This document shows positions 33,796 through 43,321 of a stretch of DNA of 64,000 nucleotides, in pieces. This DNA comes from an uncultured Granulosicoccus sp. (GTDB lineage Bacteria; Pseudomonadota; Gammaproteobacteria; Granulosicoccales; Granulosicoccaceae), in NCBI GenBank assembly GCA_947499955.1, contig CANMQI010000007.1:248001-312000 (forward strand), given 5' to 3'. The translations under genes were made by a program, and so were the position numbers. Under the pieces are notes generated by a model. It was not told the origin of the DNA. It searched no databases and saw nothing but the letters and a program-made list of their open reading frames with translations. Position 1 is the first letter of the stretch, and each line of letters opens with the position of its first letter.

Positions 33796-34428
33796 ATGAC
33801 CAGTGACAAGCCGCTACTTCCCATCAAGAGCGAGGATGAATTCCTGCACGATCAGGCGCAAGCCGTGCGGGCCGCGGTCTATGAGCTGCTGGCCTCTTTG
33901 CTGGCTCGCCAGCCGGATGCCGATGTGCTGGAGCGCCTGCGTCAGATTGGTGAGGTGGATACCAGTGACGGACGCATTGCCATGGGTTGGGAGCTCATGA
34001 AGCAGGCGGCGCTCAAGACCGACCTGGAATCAATCCACGAAGAATACTTCGCCTTGCTCCTGGGTCTGGGGCGCGGCGAGCTGGTGCCGTTCGGCTCCTG
34101 GTACATGACAGGATTTCTGATGGAGAAGCCGGTTGCTGCGCTGCGGGCAGACTTGCAGCGTCTGGGGATCGAGCGCCAGGACGGCGTGGCCGAATCGGAA
34201 GATCACATCGCGGCCCTGTGCGACGCCATGGCCCTGATCATTCGCAACCCGGACGAAATTTCCCTGGAGGTCCAGCAGGCCTTCTTCAACGATCACCTGG
34301 CACCCTGGGTCGGGCAGTTTTTCCACGACATGCAAGATGCCAGCTCCGCCCATTTCTATCGCTCGGTCGGATTTTTCGGCGAGAGCTTCTTCGACTTCGA
34401 GCAGCATTTGCTGGGCATGCAGAGCTGA
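33796..34428 (+). CDS. TorD/DmsD-type molybdoenzyme chaperone
   Basis: About 210 residues, all-helical. Motifs of the TorD family: VYELLASLLARQPDADVLERLRQ near the start, LESIHEEYFALLLGLGRGELVPFGSWYMTGFLMEKPVAALRADL in the middle and a late HDMQDASSAHFYRSVGFFGESFFDFE. Such chaperones bind the Tat signal of the catalytic subunit until the cofactor is inserted. It is first in the structural-gene cluster, before the small Tat protein and fdhA. The start at 33796 has GGAA at suitable distance; 33787 and 33751 are in frame alternatives. Confidence 0.88.
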   Translation: MTSDKPLLPIKSEDEFLHDQAQAVRAAVYELLASLLARQPDADVLERLRQIGEVDTSDGRIAMGWELMKQAALKTDLESIHEEYFALLLGLGRGELVPFGSWYMTGFLMEKPVAALRADLQRLGIERQDGVAESEDHIAALCDAMALIIRNPDEISLEVQQAFFNDHLAPWVGQFFHDMQDASSAHFYRSVGFFGESFFDFEQHLLGMQS

Positions 34429-34488
34429 TGCCGTCACCTGACAACTTCCAGAACTCTCCCAAGGAGTTCTTCAGTGAGGATTAGAACC

Positions 34489-34713
34489 ATGACTGACAAG
34501 AAAAAACCCGGATTCATCAACGCCAAGCGCCGCGGATTTCTGCAGGGCGCTGCCGTGGCCAGTGGTGCGGTGGCCAGCGGAGCTGCATCGGCTGCCAGCA
34601 ATGTCACCGACGCTGTCGAGACCATCGACACCGCGGCAGGCAATGCTTCCGGCAAGAAAGGCTACGAACGCACGGAGCACGTCAGCCGTTATTACTCACG
34701 AGCCCGTTTCTAG
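34489..34713 (+). CDS. Small twin-arginine protein (formate dehydrogenase region Tat target)
   Basis: A 74-residue protein: a Tat-type signal (NAKRRGFLQGAAVASGAVASG) followed by a short polar tail ending ERTEHVSRYYSRARF. It matches the known tiny 'formate dehydrogenase region TAT target' family that precedes fdhA in many Proteobacteria. No function has been proven; it may be an extra small subunit or export helper. GAGG lies nine bases before the ATG. The gene sits between the chaperone and fdhA. Confidence 0.85.
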   Translation: MTDKKKPGFINAKRRGFLQGAAVASGAVASGAASAASNVTDAVETIDTAAGNASGKKGYERTEHVSRYYSRARF

Positions 34714-34771
34714 TGGTCCGTGCACAGGATGATTACGGCCTCCGGCCTACTGAAATTCCAAGGAGAAATCC

Positions 34772-37687
34772 ATGAAACTGAAGCGCAAGATAGCCGGACA
34801 GAGCCCGGAACAAAGTTCTGAATTGTCGGCCGGTGTCGCCAGCAAGGCCAAGGGTCTGCTGGGTAGCTCGATCAATCGACGTACCTTCCTGAAGAATTCC
34901 GGCCTGACTGCCGGTGGCGCTGCACTGGCAGTTGGTGTGGGCCCCAGCATGCTGAAGAAGGCACGTGCTGCCGAAACACACGCCAGGGCGGGTGTCGAGA
35001 CCACCGAAGTGCGTTCCGTCTGCACACACTGCTCTGTTGGCTGCGGCGTGATCGCCGAAGTTCAGAACGGTATCTGGACCGGGCAGGAGCCTGACTTCGA
35101 CTCACCGATCAACATGGGAGCTCACTGTGCCAAGGGGGCTTCGGTACGGGAGCACGGTCACGGCGAACGCCGCCTGAAATACCCGATGAAACTGGTCGGT
35201 GGCAAATGGACCCGCGTGTCCTGGGATCAGGCCATCAACGAAATCGGCGATCAGATGCTGAAGATTCGTGAAGAGTCCACATCGGACTCGGTGTACTGGC
35301 TCGGCTCTGCCAAGCACAGCAATGAACAGGCCTACCTGTTCCGCAAGTTCGCAGCGCTGTGGGGTTCCAACAACGTCGATCACCAGGCACGTATCTGTCA
35401 CTCCACCACGGTTGCGGGTGTGGCGAATACCTGGGGTTACGGTGCGATGACCAACTCCTACAACGACATGCAGAACTCCAAGGCCATGTTCTTCATCGGC
35501 TCCAATGCCGCCGAAGCGCATCCGGTTGCCATGCAGCATATCCTCAAGGCCAAGGAGAACGGGTCCAAGCTGCTCGTATTCGATCCGCGCTTCACCCGTA
35601 CCGCGGCGCATGCCGACCAGTTCGTGCAGATGCGACCCGGTACCGACGTACCTGTCATCTGGGGTGTGCTGTGGCACATCTTCGAAAACGGCTGGGAAGA
35701 CAAGGAATACATCCGTCAGCGCGTCTACGGCATGGATGACATTCGCGCTGAAGTGGCCAAGTGGAATCCGGAAGAGACCGAGCGTGTCACCGGTATCCCG
35801 GAAGCCCAGCTCAAGCAGGCGGCGCAGACCATGGCAGAGAATCGCCCCGGTACCATCGTCTGGTGCATGGGTGGTACACAGCACACCATCGGCAACAACA
35901 ACACACGCGCCTATTGCGTACTGCAACTGGCACTGGGCAACGTCGGTGTCTCCGGCGGCGGCACCAACATCTTCCGTGGCCATGACAACGTGCAGGGTGC
36001 CACCGACATGGGCGTTCTGTCGCACAGCCTGCCGGGCTATTACGGCCTGGCAGAAGGTGCCTGGAAGCATTGGGCTCGCGTCTGGGATCTGGACTACGAA
36101 TGGGTCAAGAACCGATTCGACCAGAACACCTACGAGAAAGCGGGTGACAAGGATGTGCCTCCCATGTTCACCGCCGGCATGCCGGTCTCACGCTGGATAG
36201 ATGGCGTACTCGAAGACAAGGAAAACATTGCGCAGAAAGACAATATCCGTGCAATGGTTCTGTGGGGACATGCACCCAACTCACAGACTCGTGGTCCAGA
36301 GATGAAGGCTGCGATGGAAAAACTCGAGCTGCTGGTCGTGGTTGACCCATACCCGACTCACACGGCTGTACTGCCCGATCGTCAGGACGGCATGTATCTG
36401 CTGCCGGCTGCTACCCAGTTCGAGACCTACGGGTCGGTTACGGCCTCCAACCGCTCGCTGCAGTGGCGTGATCGCATCATCGAACCTCTGTTCGAGTCTT
36501 TGCCCGATCACACCATCATGTACAAGTTCGCCAGCAAGCTCGGTTTTGGCGAAGAGCTGACCAGGAACATCCAGGTCAATGGTGAAGAGCCACTGATCGA
36601 AGATATCACTCGCGAATTCAACAGCGGTCTGTGGACCATCGGCTACACCGGGCAGAGCCCCGAGCGTATCAAGGCGCATATGGAGCATCGTGGCACGTTC
36701 GACGAGCTGACTCTGCAAGCCAAGGGTGGCCCTCTTGACGGTGAATACTATGGCATGCCATGGCCGTGCTGGGGAACTGCCGAGATGGCACATCCGGGTA
36801 CACCCAATCTGTATGACCCCAGCAAGCCAGTTGCCGAGGGTGGCCTGAATTTCCGAGCCCGATTCGGTGTCGAGCGTGATGGTGTCAACCTGCTGGCCGA
36901 AGACTCCTGGTCAGTCGGTTCGGAAATCGAAGACGGTTATCCGGAATTCTCCGGCGACATGCTCAAGACGCTGGGCTGGTGGGATGACCTGACCGAAGAC
37001 GAGAAGGCTGCCGCAGAGGGTCGCAACTGGAAGACCGATCTGTCCGGTGGTATTCAGCGAGTGGCGATTGCCCATGGTTGCGCACCGTTCGGTAATGCCA
37101 AGGCACGTGCCAATGTCTGGACCTTCCCCGATCCGATCCCGGTTCACCGAGAGCCTCTGTACACGGCTCGGCGCGATCTGGTCGATGATTACCCGACCTA
37201 CGAGGACAGAAAGTCTCACTACCGCTTGCCAACGCGATACGGCTCCATCCAGGCTGAAGACTACTCTGTCGAGTTCCCGCTCATCCACACCAGTGGACGA
37301 TTGGTGGAATACGAAGGCGGTGGAGAGGAGACTCGCTCCAACCCATGGCTGGCAGAGCTGCAGCAGGACATGTTCGTCGAGATCAATACGGCTGATGCCA
37401 ACGATATCGAGATCAAGGATGGCCAGATGGTCTGGCTTGAAGGTCCTGAGGGCGGCAAGATCCACATCAAGGCCATGGTGACCGAACGGGTTGCCCGTGG
37501 TGTGGTCTTTACACCGTTCCACTTCGGTGGCATGTACCAGGGAAAGGATCTGCTCGACAAATACCCTGAAGGCTCAGCGCCTTATGTTCGTGGTGAATCC
37601 AACAACACCACCATGACCTACGGCTACGACTCCGTGACCCAGATGCAGGAAACCAAGTGTTCCCTGTGCAAGATAACCGCAGCCTGA
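34772..37687 (+). CDS. Formate dehydrogenase catalytic (alpha) subunit, Tat-exported
   Basis: A 971-residue bis-MGD enzyme oxidising formate to CO2 in the periplasm. The Tat signal is SINRRTFLKNSGLTAGGAALAVGVG (about 33-57). The N-terminal 4Fe-4S ligands begin CTHCSVGCG (Cys84, 87, 91) with the last Cys in GAHCAKG. The metal ligand is Cys209 in ARICHSTTVAG, not selenocysteine; the next His is the catalytic one. Further landmarks: MFFIGSNAAEAHPVAMQH, FDPRFTRTAAHAD, GGGTNIFRGHDNVQGATD, and a C-terminal cofactor-binding domain containing PLIHTSGRLVEYEGGGEE. It forms the enzyme with the two next genes. Confidence 0.95.
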   Translation: MKLKRKIAGQSPEQSSELSAGVASKAKGLLGSSINRRTFLKNSGLTAGGAALAVGVGPSMLKKARAAETHARAGVETTEVRSVCTHCSVGCGVIAEVQNGIWTGQEPDFDSPINMGAHCAKGASVREHGHGERRLKYPMKLVGGKWTRVSWDQAINEIGDQMLKIREESTSDSVYWLGSAKHSNEQAYLFRKFAALWGSNNVDHQARICHSTTVAGVANTWGYGAMTNSYNDMQNSKAMFFIGSNAAEAHPVAMQHILKAKENGSKLLVFDPRFTRTAAHADQFVQMRPGTDVPVIWGVLWHIFENGWEDKEYIRQRVYGMDDIRAEVAKWNPEETERVTGIPEAQLKQAAQTMAENRPGTIVWCMGGTQHTIGNNNTRAYCVLQLALGNVGVSGGGTNIFRGHDNVQGATDMGVLSHSLPGYYGLAEGAWKHWARVWDLDYEWVKNRFDQNTYEKAGDKDVPPMFTAGMPVSRWIDGVLEDKENIAQKDNIRAMVLWGHAPNSQTRGPEMKAAMEKLELLVVVDPYPTHTAVLPDRQDGMYLLPAATQFETYGSVTASNRSLQWRDRIIEPLFESLPDHTIMYKFASKLGFGEELTRNIQVNGEEPLIEDITREFNSGLWTIGYTGQSPERIKAHMEHRGTFDELTLQAKGGPLDGEYYGMPWPCWGTAEMAHPGTPNLYDPSKPVAEGGLNFRARFGVERDGVNLLAEDSWSVGSEIEDGYPEFSGDMLKTLGWWDDLTEDEKAAAEGRNWKTDLSGGIQRVAIAHGCAPFGNAKARANVWTFPDPIPVHREPLYTARRDLVDDYPTYEDRKSHYRLPTRYGSIQAEDYSVEFPLIHTSGRLVEYEGGGEETRSNPWLAELQQDMFVEINTADANDIEIKDGQMVWLEGPEGGKIHIKAMVTERVARGVVFTPFHFGGMYQGKDLLDKYPEGSAPYVRGESNNTTMTYGYDSVTQMQETKCSLCKITAA

Positions 37688-37700
37688 GGAGGATACGACA

Positions 37701-38291
37701 ATGGCAAGAATGAAATTTTTGTGCGACGCCGAGCGTTGTATCGAATGTAATGGTTGTGTGACGGCGTGCAAGAACGAGCACGAAGTGCCTTGGGGTGTGA
37801 ATCGTCGGCGGGTGGTCACGCTCGATGACGGGCTGCCGGGTGAGAAGTCGATCTCGGTGGCGTGCATGCATTGCACTGATGCACCTTGCCAGGCAGTCTG
37901 CCCGGTGGATTGCTTCAACACCACTGACGATGGCATCGTGCTGCACGACAAGAGTCTGTGTATCGGCTGTGGTTACTGCTTCTACGCCTGTCCGTTCGGC
38001 GCACCGCAGTACCCGCAACAATCATCATTCGGTGCTCGCGGCAAGATGGACAAATGTACCTTCTGTGCCGGTGGTCCGGATGAAGTCGATCTGTCCGATG
38101 CCGAGTACGAAAAGTATGGTCGCAACCGTATCGCGGAAGGCAAGTTGCCACTGTGCGCCGAGATGTGTTCCACCCGGGCCCTGATCGCTGGTGACGGTGA
38201 TGAGGTCGCTGACATCTATCGCGAGCGAGTCCTGCGTCGCGGCGGACGTCCACAGACGTGGGGCTGGGAAACCGCCTACACAGAGGGCTGA
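37701..38291 (+). CDS. Formate dehydrogenase iron-sulfur (beta) subunit
   Basis: A 196-residue electron-transfer subunit with four cysteine clusters: CIECNGCVTACKNEH, CMHCTDAPCQAVCPV, CIGCGYCFYACPFG and CTFCAGG paired with CAEMC. It relays electrons from the catalytic subunit to the cytochrome b subunit. It has no signal peptide, so it would be carried across with the Tat-exported alpha subunit. GAGGA lies nine bases upstream, 13 bases after the alpha-subunit stop. Confidence 0.95.
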   Translation: MARMKFLCDAERCIECNGCVTACKNEHEVPWGVNRRRVVTLDDGLPGEKSISVACMHCTDAPCQAVCPVDCFNTTDDGIVLHDKSLCIGCGYCFYACPFGAPQYPQQSSFGARGKMDKCTFCAGGPDEVDLSDAEYEKYGRNRIAEGKLPLCAEMCSTRALIAGDGDEVADIYRERVLRRGGRPQTWGWETAYTEG

Positions 38292-38311
38292 ATCTGATGG
38301 AGACGGATCAC

Positions 38312-39460
38312 ATGACGGACGCACCGGCCGATGTGCCGGTGCGACAGAAGATGAGTTCTGCGAAGAAGCGCAAGATTGCGACCTTCAGTTTGCTGGCCAT
38401 TGTCTTCATGGCCTTCATTCTGCCTCTGGGGAGTTACGGCTTGCATTTCCTGGGCAGTGAAGCCATTGCTCAGGAAGCCGGGTCCACGGTCAATCCACGT
38501 TCCAACTACTGGCGCGCGGTGCGAGAGGGCGTTTCAGGTTATACCGCTGTTTCCGGACAGGAGACGGGTGTGCTGATTGCGTCGGGTGGTACGCGGTGGC
38601 AGGCGCTCAGGGATGGACCGATTGCCAAGTATGCCCCTTGGGGTATCGTGATCATGCTGGGTGTCGTGGCGCTCTATCATCTGATTCACGGGCGCAACAA
38701 GCTGGATGAACCGCGATCGGGCCGCAAGGTAAAACGCTGGAGCTGGTTCAGTCGGCTGGTGCACTGGATAACAGCAGTCTCCTTCATTGCTCTGGCTATC
38801 ACCGGGTTGAGCATGTTGATCGGCAAGACGGTGCTCATTCCATTGCTGGGCAAGAGCGGCTTCGCATTGTGGGCGCAGACCTCCATCAAGGTCCACAATG
38901 TCATCGGGCCGGTATTCTCGGTCGGTATCGTGTTGATGATCGTGCTGTGGGTCTGGCACAACTTCCCCAATGCCACGGATGTCCAGTGGATGAAGCAGGG
39001 CGGTGGTGTGATCGGCAAGGGGCACCCTTCCGCTGGCCGCATGAATGCCGGTGAGAAAATCTGGTTCTGGGTGGTCGCTCTGGTGGGGCTGGCAGTCAGC
39101 GTTACCGGTCTTGTCATGGTGGCGCCGAGCTATGGCATCGCCATTCCGGAATGGGCCAGCTTTCTGCCTCTGGTTGAAGGTTCCCGGGCTCAGATGCAAC
39201 AGGCCAATCTGATTCATGCTGTCCTGTCGCTGGGCTGGGCTGCCATGGCCGTCGGTCATATCTATATTGGTACAGCGGGAACGGAAGGCGCACTGGAAGG
39301 CATGACGACCGGCTATGTTTCAACCGAATGGGCGAAGCAGCATCACGACCTGTGGTATGAAAAGCTGGAAGCTCAGGGCAAGGTCATCGAGCCGGAAGGC
39401 ACGACAGTGAAGCCGGCAGGCGTCACGCCAGGGAGTGTCGGGGCTGGCGCAAGCCACTGA
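38312..39460 (+). CDS. Formate dehydrogenase cytochrome b (gamma) subunit
   Basis: About 382 residues. An N-terminal membrane helix (about 27-47) and a periplasmic segment (about 48-105) precede the four-helix cytochrome b core. Candidate haem ligands are the histidines in RLVHWITAVSF, IKVHNVIGPVFS and MAVGHIYIG. It takes electrons from the beta subunit to quinone and anchors the complex. The start at 38312 (MTDAPADVP) has GGAG eight bases upstream; 38297 and 38258 are in-frame alternatives that overlap or nearly touch the beta gene. A strong hairpin lies 77 bases after the stop. Confidence 0.92.
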   Translation: MTDAPADVPVRQKMSSAKKRKIATFSLLAIVFMAFILPLGSYGLHFLGSEAIAQEAGSTVNPRSNYWRAVREGVSGYTAVSGQETGVLIASGGTRWQALRDGPIAKYAPWGIVIMLGVVALYHLIHGRNKLDEPRSGRKVKRWSWFSRLVHWITAVSFIALAITGLSMLIGKTVLIPLLGKSGFALWAQTSIKVHNVIGPVFSVGIVLMIVLWVWHNFPNATDVQWMKQGGGVIGKGHPSAGRMNAGEKIWFWVVALVGLAVSVTGLVMVAPSYGIAIPEWASFLPLVEGSRAQMQQANLIHAVLSLGWAAMAVGHIYIGTAGTEGALEGMTTGYVSTEWAKQHHDLWYEKLEAQGKVIEPEGTTVKPAGVTPGSVGAGASH

Positions 39461-39537
39461 TGCCGCTGGCATCAGCACGCTGATCGGCAAGTCAGGTTAT
39501 TGCCGGTCAGCAGGTTGACCATTCTGCTAATATCCTA

Positions 39538-39563
39538 GCGCCCGGCTGCTGTCAGCCGGGCGC
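39538..39563 (+). terminator. Strong hairpin after the fdh operon
   Basis: GCGCCCGGCTG (39538-39548) and CAGCCGGGCGC (39553-39563) form a perfect 11-bp stem with a 4-base loop, then CCTTGAAATGG. Stability is high but the T-run is only two bases, so it is either an imperfect terminator or an RNA-stabilising hairpin. It also lies 28 bases before the start of the next gene. Confidence 0.6.
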
Positions 39564-39591
39564 CCTTGAAATGGTCAGGTCAGGAAATCGC

Positions 39592-40143
39592 GTGTCCGCA
39601 GCTCAACTCCCCGAAGAACGATTCCCCGACGATGTCATGGTGTTGCTGCACAACGCCAACATCACGCTCAGCTGCGTACCAGTACAGCTGGACAATGGCC
39701 AGTGGCAGGCCGCCATATTCTTCGTACTGCCTGCCGACGCGCCGTGTCTGAAAACGGGTCGATTGCTTGGTGGACCCTACACCGTGGAACTCGATGCCGA
39801 TCTGCACGAGCATGAGAAAGGCACGCTCATCGAGGTGGGTCTGGAGATCGTCACACCGATAGAGCCCAGCCGCGGTACGATGCTGTTCATCACTGGCCAC
39901 AGCCCCTCACATTTCGAGTCCATCAAGCTGATCAGTCAGCAGGACCAGTTGCCACTGTTCATCGGCGACGAATACTGCCGGGTACTGTACAAGCAGAACA
40001 TTCCGGTCAGCAAAGCCATGCAAAGCGGGTTCAAGCAATTACTGGATGAAGCCGTGGCACGCGATGCGGTGATTCGGTTGACAGGACATTACGATCCGGA
40101 TCGGGTGTTCACCGATGTGCTGGCATCCCTGCAACTCTCCTGA
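39592..40143 (+). CDS. Hypothetical protein, 183 residues
   Basis: Start chosen at GTG 39592 (MSAAQLPEERFPDDVMVLL), with AGGAA upstream; an ATG at 39571 lies too close to the strong hairpin and has no ribosome binding site. Notable parts are ANITLSCVPVQLDNGQWQAAIFFVLPAD and GLEIVTPIEPSRGTMLFITGHSPSHFESIKLI. No family is recognised and there is no signal peptide or membrane helix. It follows the fdh operon and precedes the ankyrin gene by 12 bases, so it is likely co-transcribed with the latter. Confidence 0.65.
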   Translation: MSAAQLPEERFPDDVMVLLHNANITLSCVPVQLDNGQWQAAIFFVLPADAPCLKTGRLLGGPYTVELDADLHEHEKGTLIEVGLEIVTPIEPSRGTMLFITGHSPSHFESIKLISQQDQLPLFIGDEYCRVLYKQNIPVSKAMQSGFKQLLDEAVARDAVIRLTGHYDPDRVFTDVLASLQLS

Positions 40144-40155
40144 TCGGCTCTGCAG

Positions 40156-41028
40156 ATGAGACATCCATTGTCCTGTCTGGTTCTGTCCGTACTCGGTGTC
40201 GGTCTGTGCAGTGCTGTTGTGCACGCCACTGATGAGAGCATGCGGCTGCAGCAGTCTGCGTCCGCTCCCTCCGTTCAGAACAGGATACAGGCTCTTGATG
40301 ATCTGGCTGCTACGCAGCTGGCAACGGCAGGCGGTGCGCAGCAGGCCAATCTGGACCCGCGGGTGCAGCAGCGCTGGGTCAGCGCTATCGGTAATGATCG
40401 CGTCGACACGCTGCGGCAGATGCTTGATAGTCATCAGCCGCAGCAACTGCTGAGTCTGACTGCAAGCAATGGCAAGAATGCGCTGATGGTTGCCAGCAAG
40501 AAGGGAGACCTGCCATTGGTGAAGTCCCTGATTGCAGCAGGTGCCGATATCGATGAGAGAACCCGGACCAATGGCACGGCCTTCATGTTTGCCGTGCTGG
40601 GTGATCGTCGACAGGTTGCCGAATGGCTGCTGATGAAGGGCGCCGATATTCAGGTGATCGGATCCAATGGCTGGACAGCATTGACGCTGGCCGCGGCCAA
40701 GGGGCATACGCAAATGCTGGAATGGCTGATCGAGAAGGGTGCAGAGACCCAGATACGCGATGTCTACCGCTACACACCATTCATGCGAGCGGTGGAGAAC
40801 GGGCAGGACTCGGTCGCTGTGCTGCTGGCGAATCTGCCGGGCACGGATGTCAATGCGCAGGACGAGTACGACAATACACCCTTGCATCATGCCGTCTCAG
40901 CCGACGACATCGCCATGGTACGTTTGCTGATGCAGCACGGTGCTGATCCTGAAATTGCCAACCGCGACGGTGCAACGCCCGTCATGCTGGCTGCAGAAAA
41001 GCCGACTATCCAGGCCCTGCTTCGCTAG
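40156..41028 (+). CDS. Secreted ankyrin-repeat protein
   Basis: A 290-residue protein with a signal peptide (LSCLVLSVLGVGLCSAVVHA) and about five ankyrin repeats in the second half: NGKNALMVASKKGDLPLVKSLIAAGADI, NGTAFMFAVLGDRRQVAEWLLMKGADI, GWTALTLAAAKGHTQMLEWLIEKGAE, YTPFMRAVENGQDSVAVLLANL and NTPLHHAVSADDIAMVRLLMQHGADP. Periplasmic ankyrin proteins bind other proteins; the partner is unknown here. It starts 12 bases after the preceding hypothetical gene and overlaps the convergent patatin gene by 23 bases at the 3' ends. Confidence 0.88.
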   Translation: MRHPLSCLVLSVLGVGLCSAVVHATDESMRLQQSASAPSVQNRIQALDDLAATQLATAGGAQQANLDPRVQQRWVSAIGNDRVDTLRQMLDSHQPQQLLSLTASNGKNALMVASKKGDLPLVKSLIAAGADIDERTRTNGTAFMFAVLGDRRQVAEWLLMKGADIQVIGSNGWTALTLAAAKGHTQMLEWLIEKGAETQIRDVYRYTPFMRAVENGQDSVAVLLANLPGTDVNAQDEYDNTPLHHAVSADDIAMVRLLMQHGADPEIANRDGATPVMLAAEKPTIQALLR

Positions 41029-43321
41029 CAAGCGAGCTCCCATTGGCTTCCGCTTCCGGTAGGGGGCAGCGCGTCTCTTCGGCACTCTCGGGGCACAGGC
41101 CATGTCGTGCGAAGACCCGGCGGGCTTCCTCGTAGCCCAGATCGCTGATCTTTGCATAGGACTTGAAATCCAGAAGCGATATCGCGCGTACATTGGGTTC
41201 CACCAGAACCTCCAGCGAATTTCTCGCCTCGTTCAGGCGCTCGATGCTCTTGATATCGGTGGCTCGCAGCAGGGTTTCGGCGATGCGGGGAATACGAATG
41301 CCATCCGCCCAGGGATTGATGCGTGACAGCAGAACCTGCCAACCGGACAGGGCGGTGCCAAAGTCGTAGTAGTGAAACTGCTCGGGTATCTGGCTGACGT
41401 TGACCCCGATGATGTTGGCACGTCCGCCCAGACGCTTTTGCATGATGTCCACGGGAAAGGTATTGAGTACGGCTCCATCAATCAGCAGATCGCCATCGGC
41501 AGTAGGGACTGGCGAGAAGACGCCTGGCAATGAAATCGTGCTGCGCACGACTTTCCACAGGGGGCCACTTTCGTGAATCACCTCTCGGCCATCGGCCAGA
41601 TTGGAGGAAATGCAGAAGAAGGGAATCCACAGGTCTTCGATGCGTGTGCTGCGATAGACTTCGCGGCAGAAGCGAGTCAGTTTGGCCGATTTCATCAGCG
41701 ACACCAATGGCAAGGTATAGTCGAACAAGGCCTGTTTGTTGGCAAACGAGGCGGACAGGGTATGCACGTTCTCGTAGCTGCGCCCCATGGCCATGGCTGC
41801 CCCCAGCAGGCCGCCCATGCTGGATCCGCCGATATAATCGATGCAGACGTCCTGCTCCTCGATCAGGCGCTGTACGCCCAGATGGGCATAGCCTCGCGCT
41901 CCACCCCCACTGAAGACGATGCCGCGTGCCTTGTGTGTCAAGCGTCGTGCCAGTCGGGAAAAATGAACCGGATCGTTGATGCGGACGTGATAGAAGGCAT
42001 CCAGTCCACGCCTGTCCAGCCATCGGCTGGTACCTTGCGGGTAGCGTGTGTTGCTGGCATGCAGCAGCACCAGGTCGAGACGGGGCCGGATGCGAGACTG
42101 ACTGAACAGGGCTTCGAGCTGCTGTTCCTGCTGCCGCAGCTCGGCGCCGTTATCCGGATCGGCATTGGCCAACAGCAGGATACGATCAGCACGATTGAGG
42201 CATCGCTGCGTCCATGAGTTCCATTCACGATCGGCAACATAGACCAGGGAGTCGACTCGGTTTTCCTTGTCATCAAGCCACTCGGCAATGGCCGCGTTGA
42301 AGATGTTGTCAAAGCTGGTTTGAGACGCCCCCGTGCGGCCGTAGAGCGTATCGAAACTGCGTGAATTGAGTGTCAGCGTATCGCCCAGGTCTCGCAAGGC
42401 GCTCTTCAGCTGATGTACAAAACGACGCAGTGGCAGTCTTGAATCCAGTGGCAGGATCACGAATGTGCGATCTGTGGTAGCACTGTGATCACGCTGGCTG
42501 TTGGCGACATTGCGTCGCACGATCTTGCGCGACAGCCGCAACAACATGTCGGGGCGGTTGGCAACGAGTGTGTCGAATGCGCTTCTGTCCAGAGCAGCAA
42601 CCGTGCTTTCGCGGGCGGCCGTGACCGTTGCGGTGCGATCGGTGTCAGCCAGCAAGGCCAGCTCGCCCACGGTTTCCGGGGCCTGCACCTCGGCGATGCG
42701 GCGCTGTGCGCCCTCGGCGTCAGTGGATTCGACCAGCAGTTTGCCGGAGATGATGACAAACAGCGCGTCGGGCGTGTCGCCTTCGCGAAACAGGACCTGG
42801 CCACTGTGGTAATGGCGGATCTCGGTCTGCTCCAGCAGTTGGTCCATGGTCGCGTTGCTCATGTCACCGAACAGCTCCAGAAACACGCGAGCCAGAGTCA
42901 CACGTCGCGACAGACGGGCGGCCACGTCGTAGACATGCGCCAGAATGCCCGAGTCGATATTGGTCAGCTGGTCGAAGGCAAAGCGCGGAAACTGCGCAAT
43001 GCGGGTCTTGCGGATGGCGATGGCCGTGGCCAGATGTTCGCCACCGTTGAGCACGGCGAAGTCACCGGCAGTCTCGCCCTTGCGGCGTGCCTGCAAGTAG
43101 AACGTTTCGGTGGACTTGTCATTGCAGGGCATGTAGAGCCCCAATTCCCCATCCACCACCAGATACAGGTTCTGACTTTCACTACCCGCGCAGAACAGCG
43201 TTTCCCCTTCAGCAAGATCCGTGAACGATATCAGCGGTATCAGCCGGTCCCACAGGGAGGCGTCGATACTCTGCAGTAAGGGCAGTTTCTTGAGCTGTCG
43301 AAGCGCACGTGCATTTTTCAA
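41006..43321 (-). CDS. Patatin-like phospholipase with two cyclic-nucleotide-binding domains
   Basis: A 771-residue protein. Two cNMP-binding-like domains (about 14-130 and 145-265) hold lines such as GETLFCAGSESQNLYLVVDGELGLY and QVLFREGDTPDALFVIISGKLLVES. After an intermediate region comes the patatin domain (about 465-680) with the oxyanion loop GGGARG (472-477), catalytic Ser501 in GGSSMGG and Asp615 in LIDGAVLN. The arrangement is that of the neuropathy-target-esterase family, lysophospholipases controlled by small ligands. No membrane helix is seen. It begins with TTG overlapping the stop of the preceding gene (TTGA). Confidence 0.92.
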   Translation of the reverse strand: MKNARALRQLKKLPLLQSIDASLWDRLIPLISFTDLAEGETLFCAGSESQNLYLVVDGELGLYMPCNDKSTETFYLQARRKGETAGDFAVLNGGEHLATAIAIRKTRIAQFPRFAFDQLTNIDSGILAHVYDVAARLSRRVTLARVFLELFGDMSNATMDQLLEQTEIRHYHSGQVLFREGDTPDALFVIISGKLLVESTDAEGAQRRIAEVQAPETVGELALLADTDRTATVTAARESTVAALDRSAFDTLVANRPDMLLRLSRKIVRRNVANSQRDHSATTDRTFVILPLDSRLPLRRFVHQLKSALRDLGDTLTLNSRSFDTLYGRTGASQTSFDNIFNAAIAEWLDDKENRVDSLVYVADREWNSWTQRCLNRADRILLLANADPDNGAELRQQEQQLEALFSQSRIRPRLDLVLLHASNTRYPQGTSRWLDRRGLDAFYHVRINDPVHFSRLARRLTHKARGIVFSGGGARGYAHLGVQRLIEEQDVCIDYIGGSSMGGLLGAAMAMGRSYENVHTLSASFANKQALFDYTLPLVSLMKSAKLTRFCREVYRSTRIEDLWIPFFCISSNLADGREVIHESGPLWKVVRSTISLPGVFSPVPTADGDLLIDGAVLNTFPVDIMQKRLGGRANIIGVNVSQIPEQFHYYDFGTALSGWQVLLSRINPWADGIRIPRIAETLLRATDIKSIERLNEARNSLEVLVEPNVRAISLLDFKSYAKISDLGYEEARRVFARHGLCPESAEETRCPLPEAEANGSSLASEAGPG

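Noticed and set aside
34772..37687. Selenocysteine in the formate dehydrogenase alpha subunit
   Set aside because: The metal-ligand codon at 35396-35398 is TGT (Cys), not TGA, and the frame is uninterrupted.
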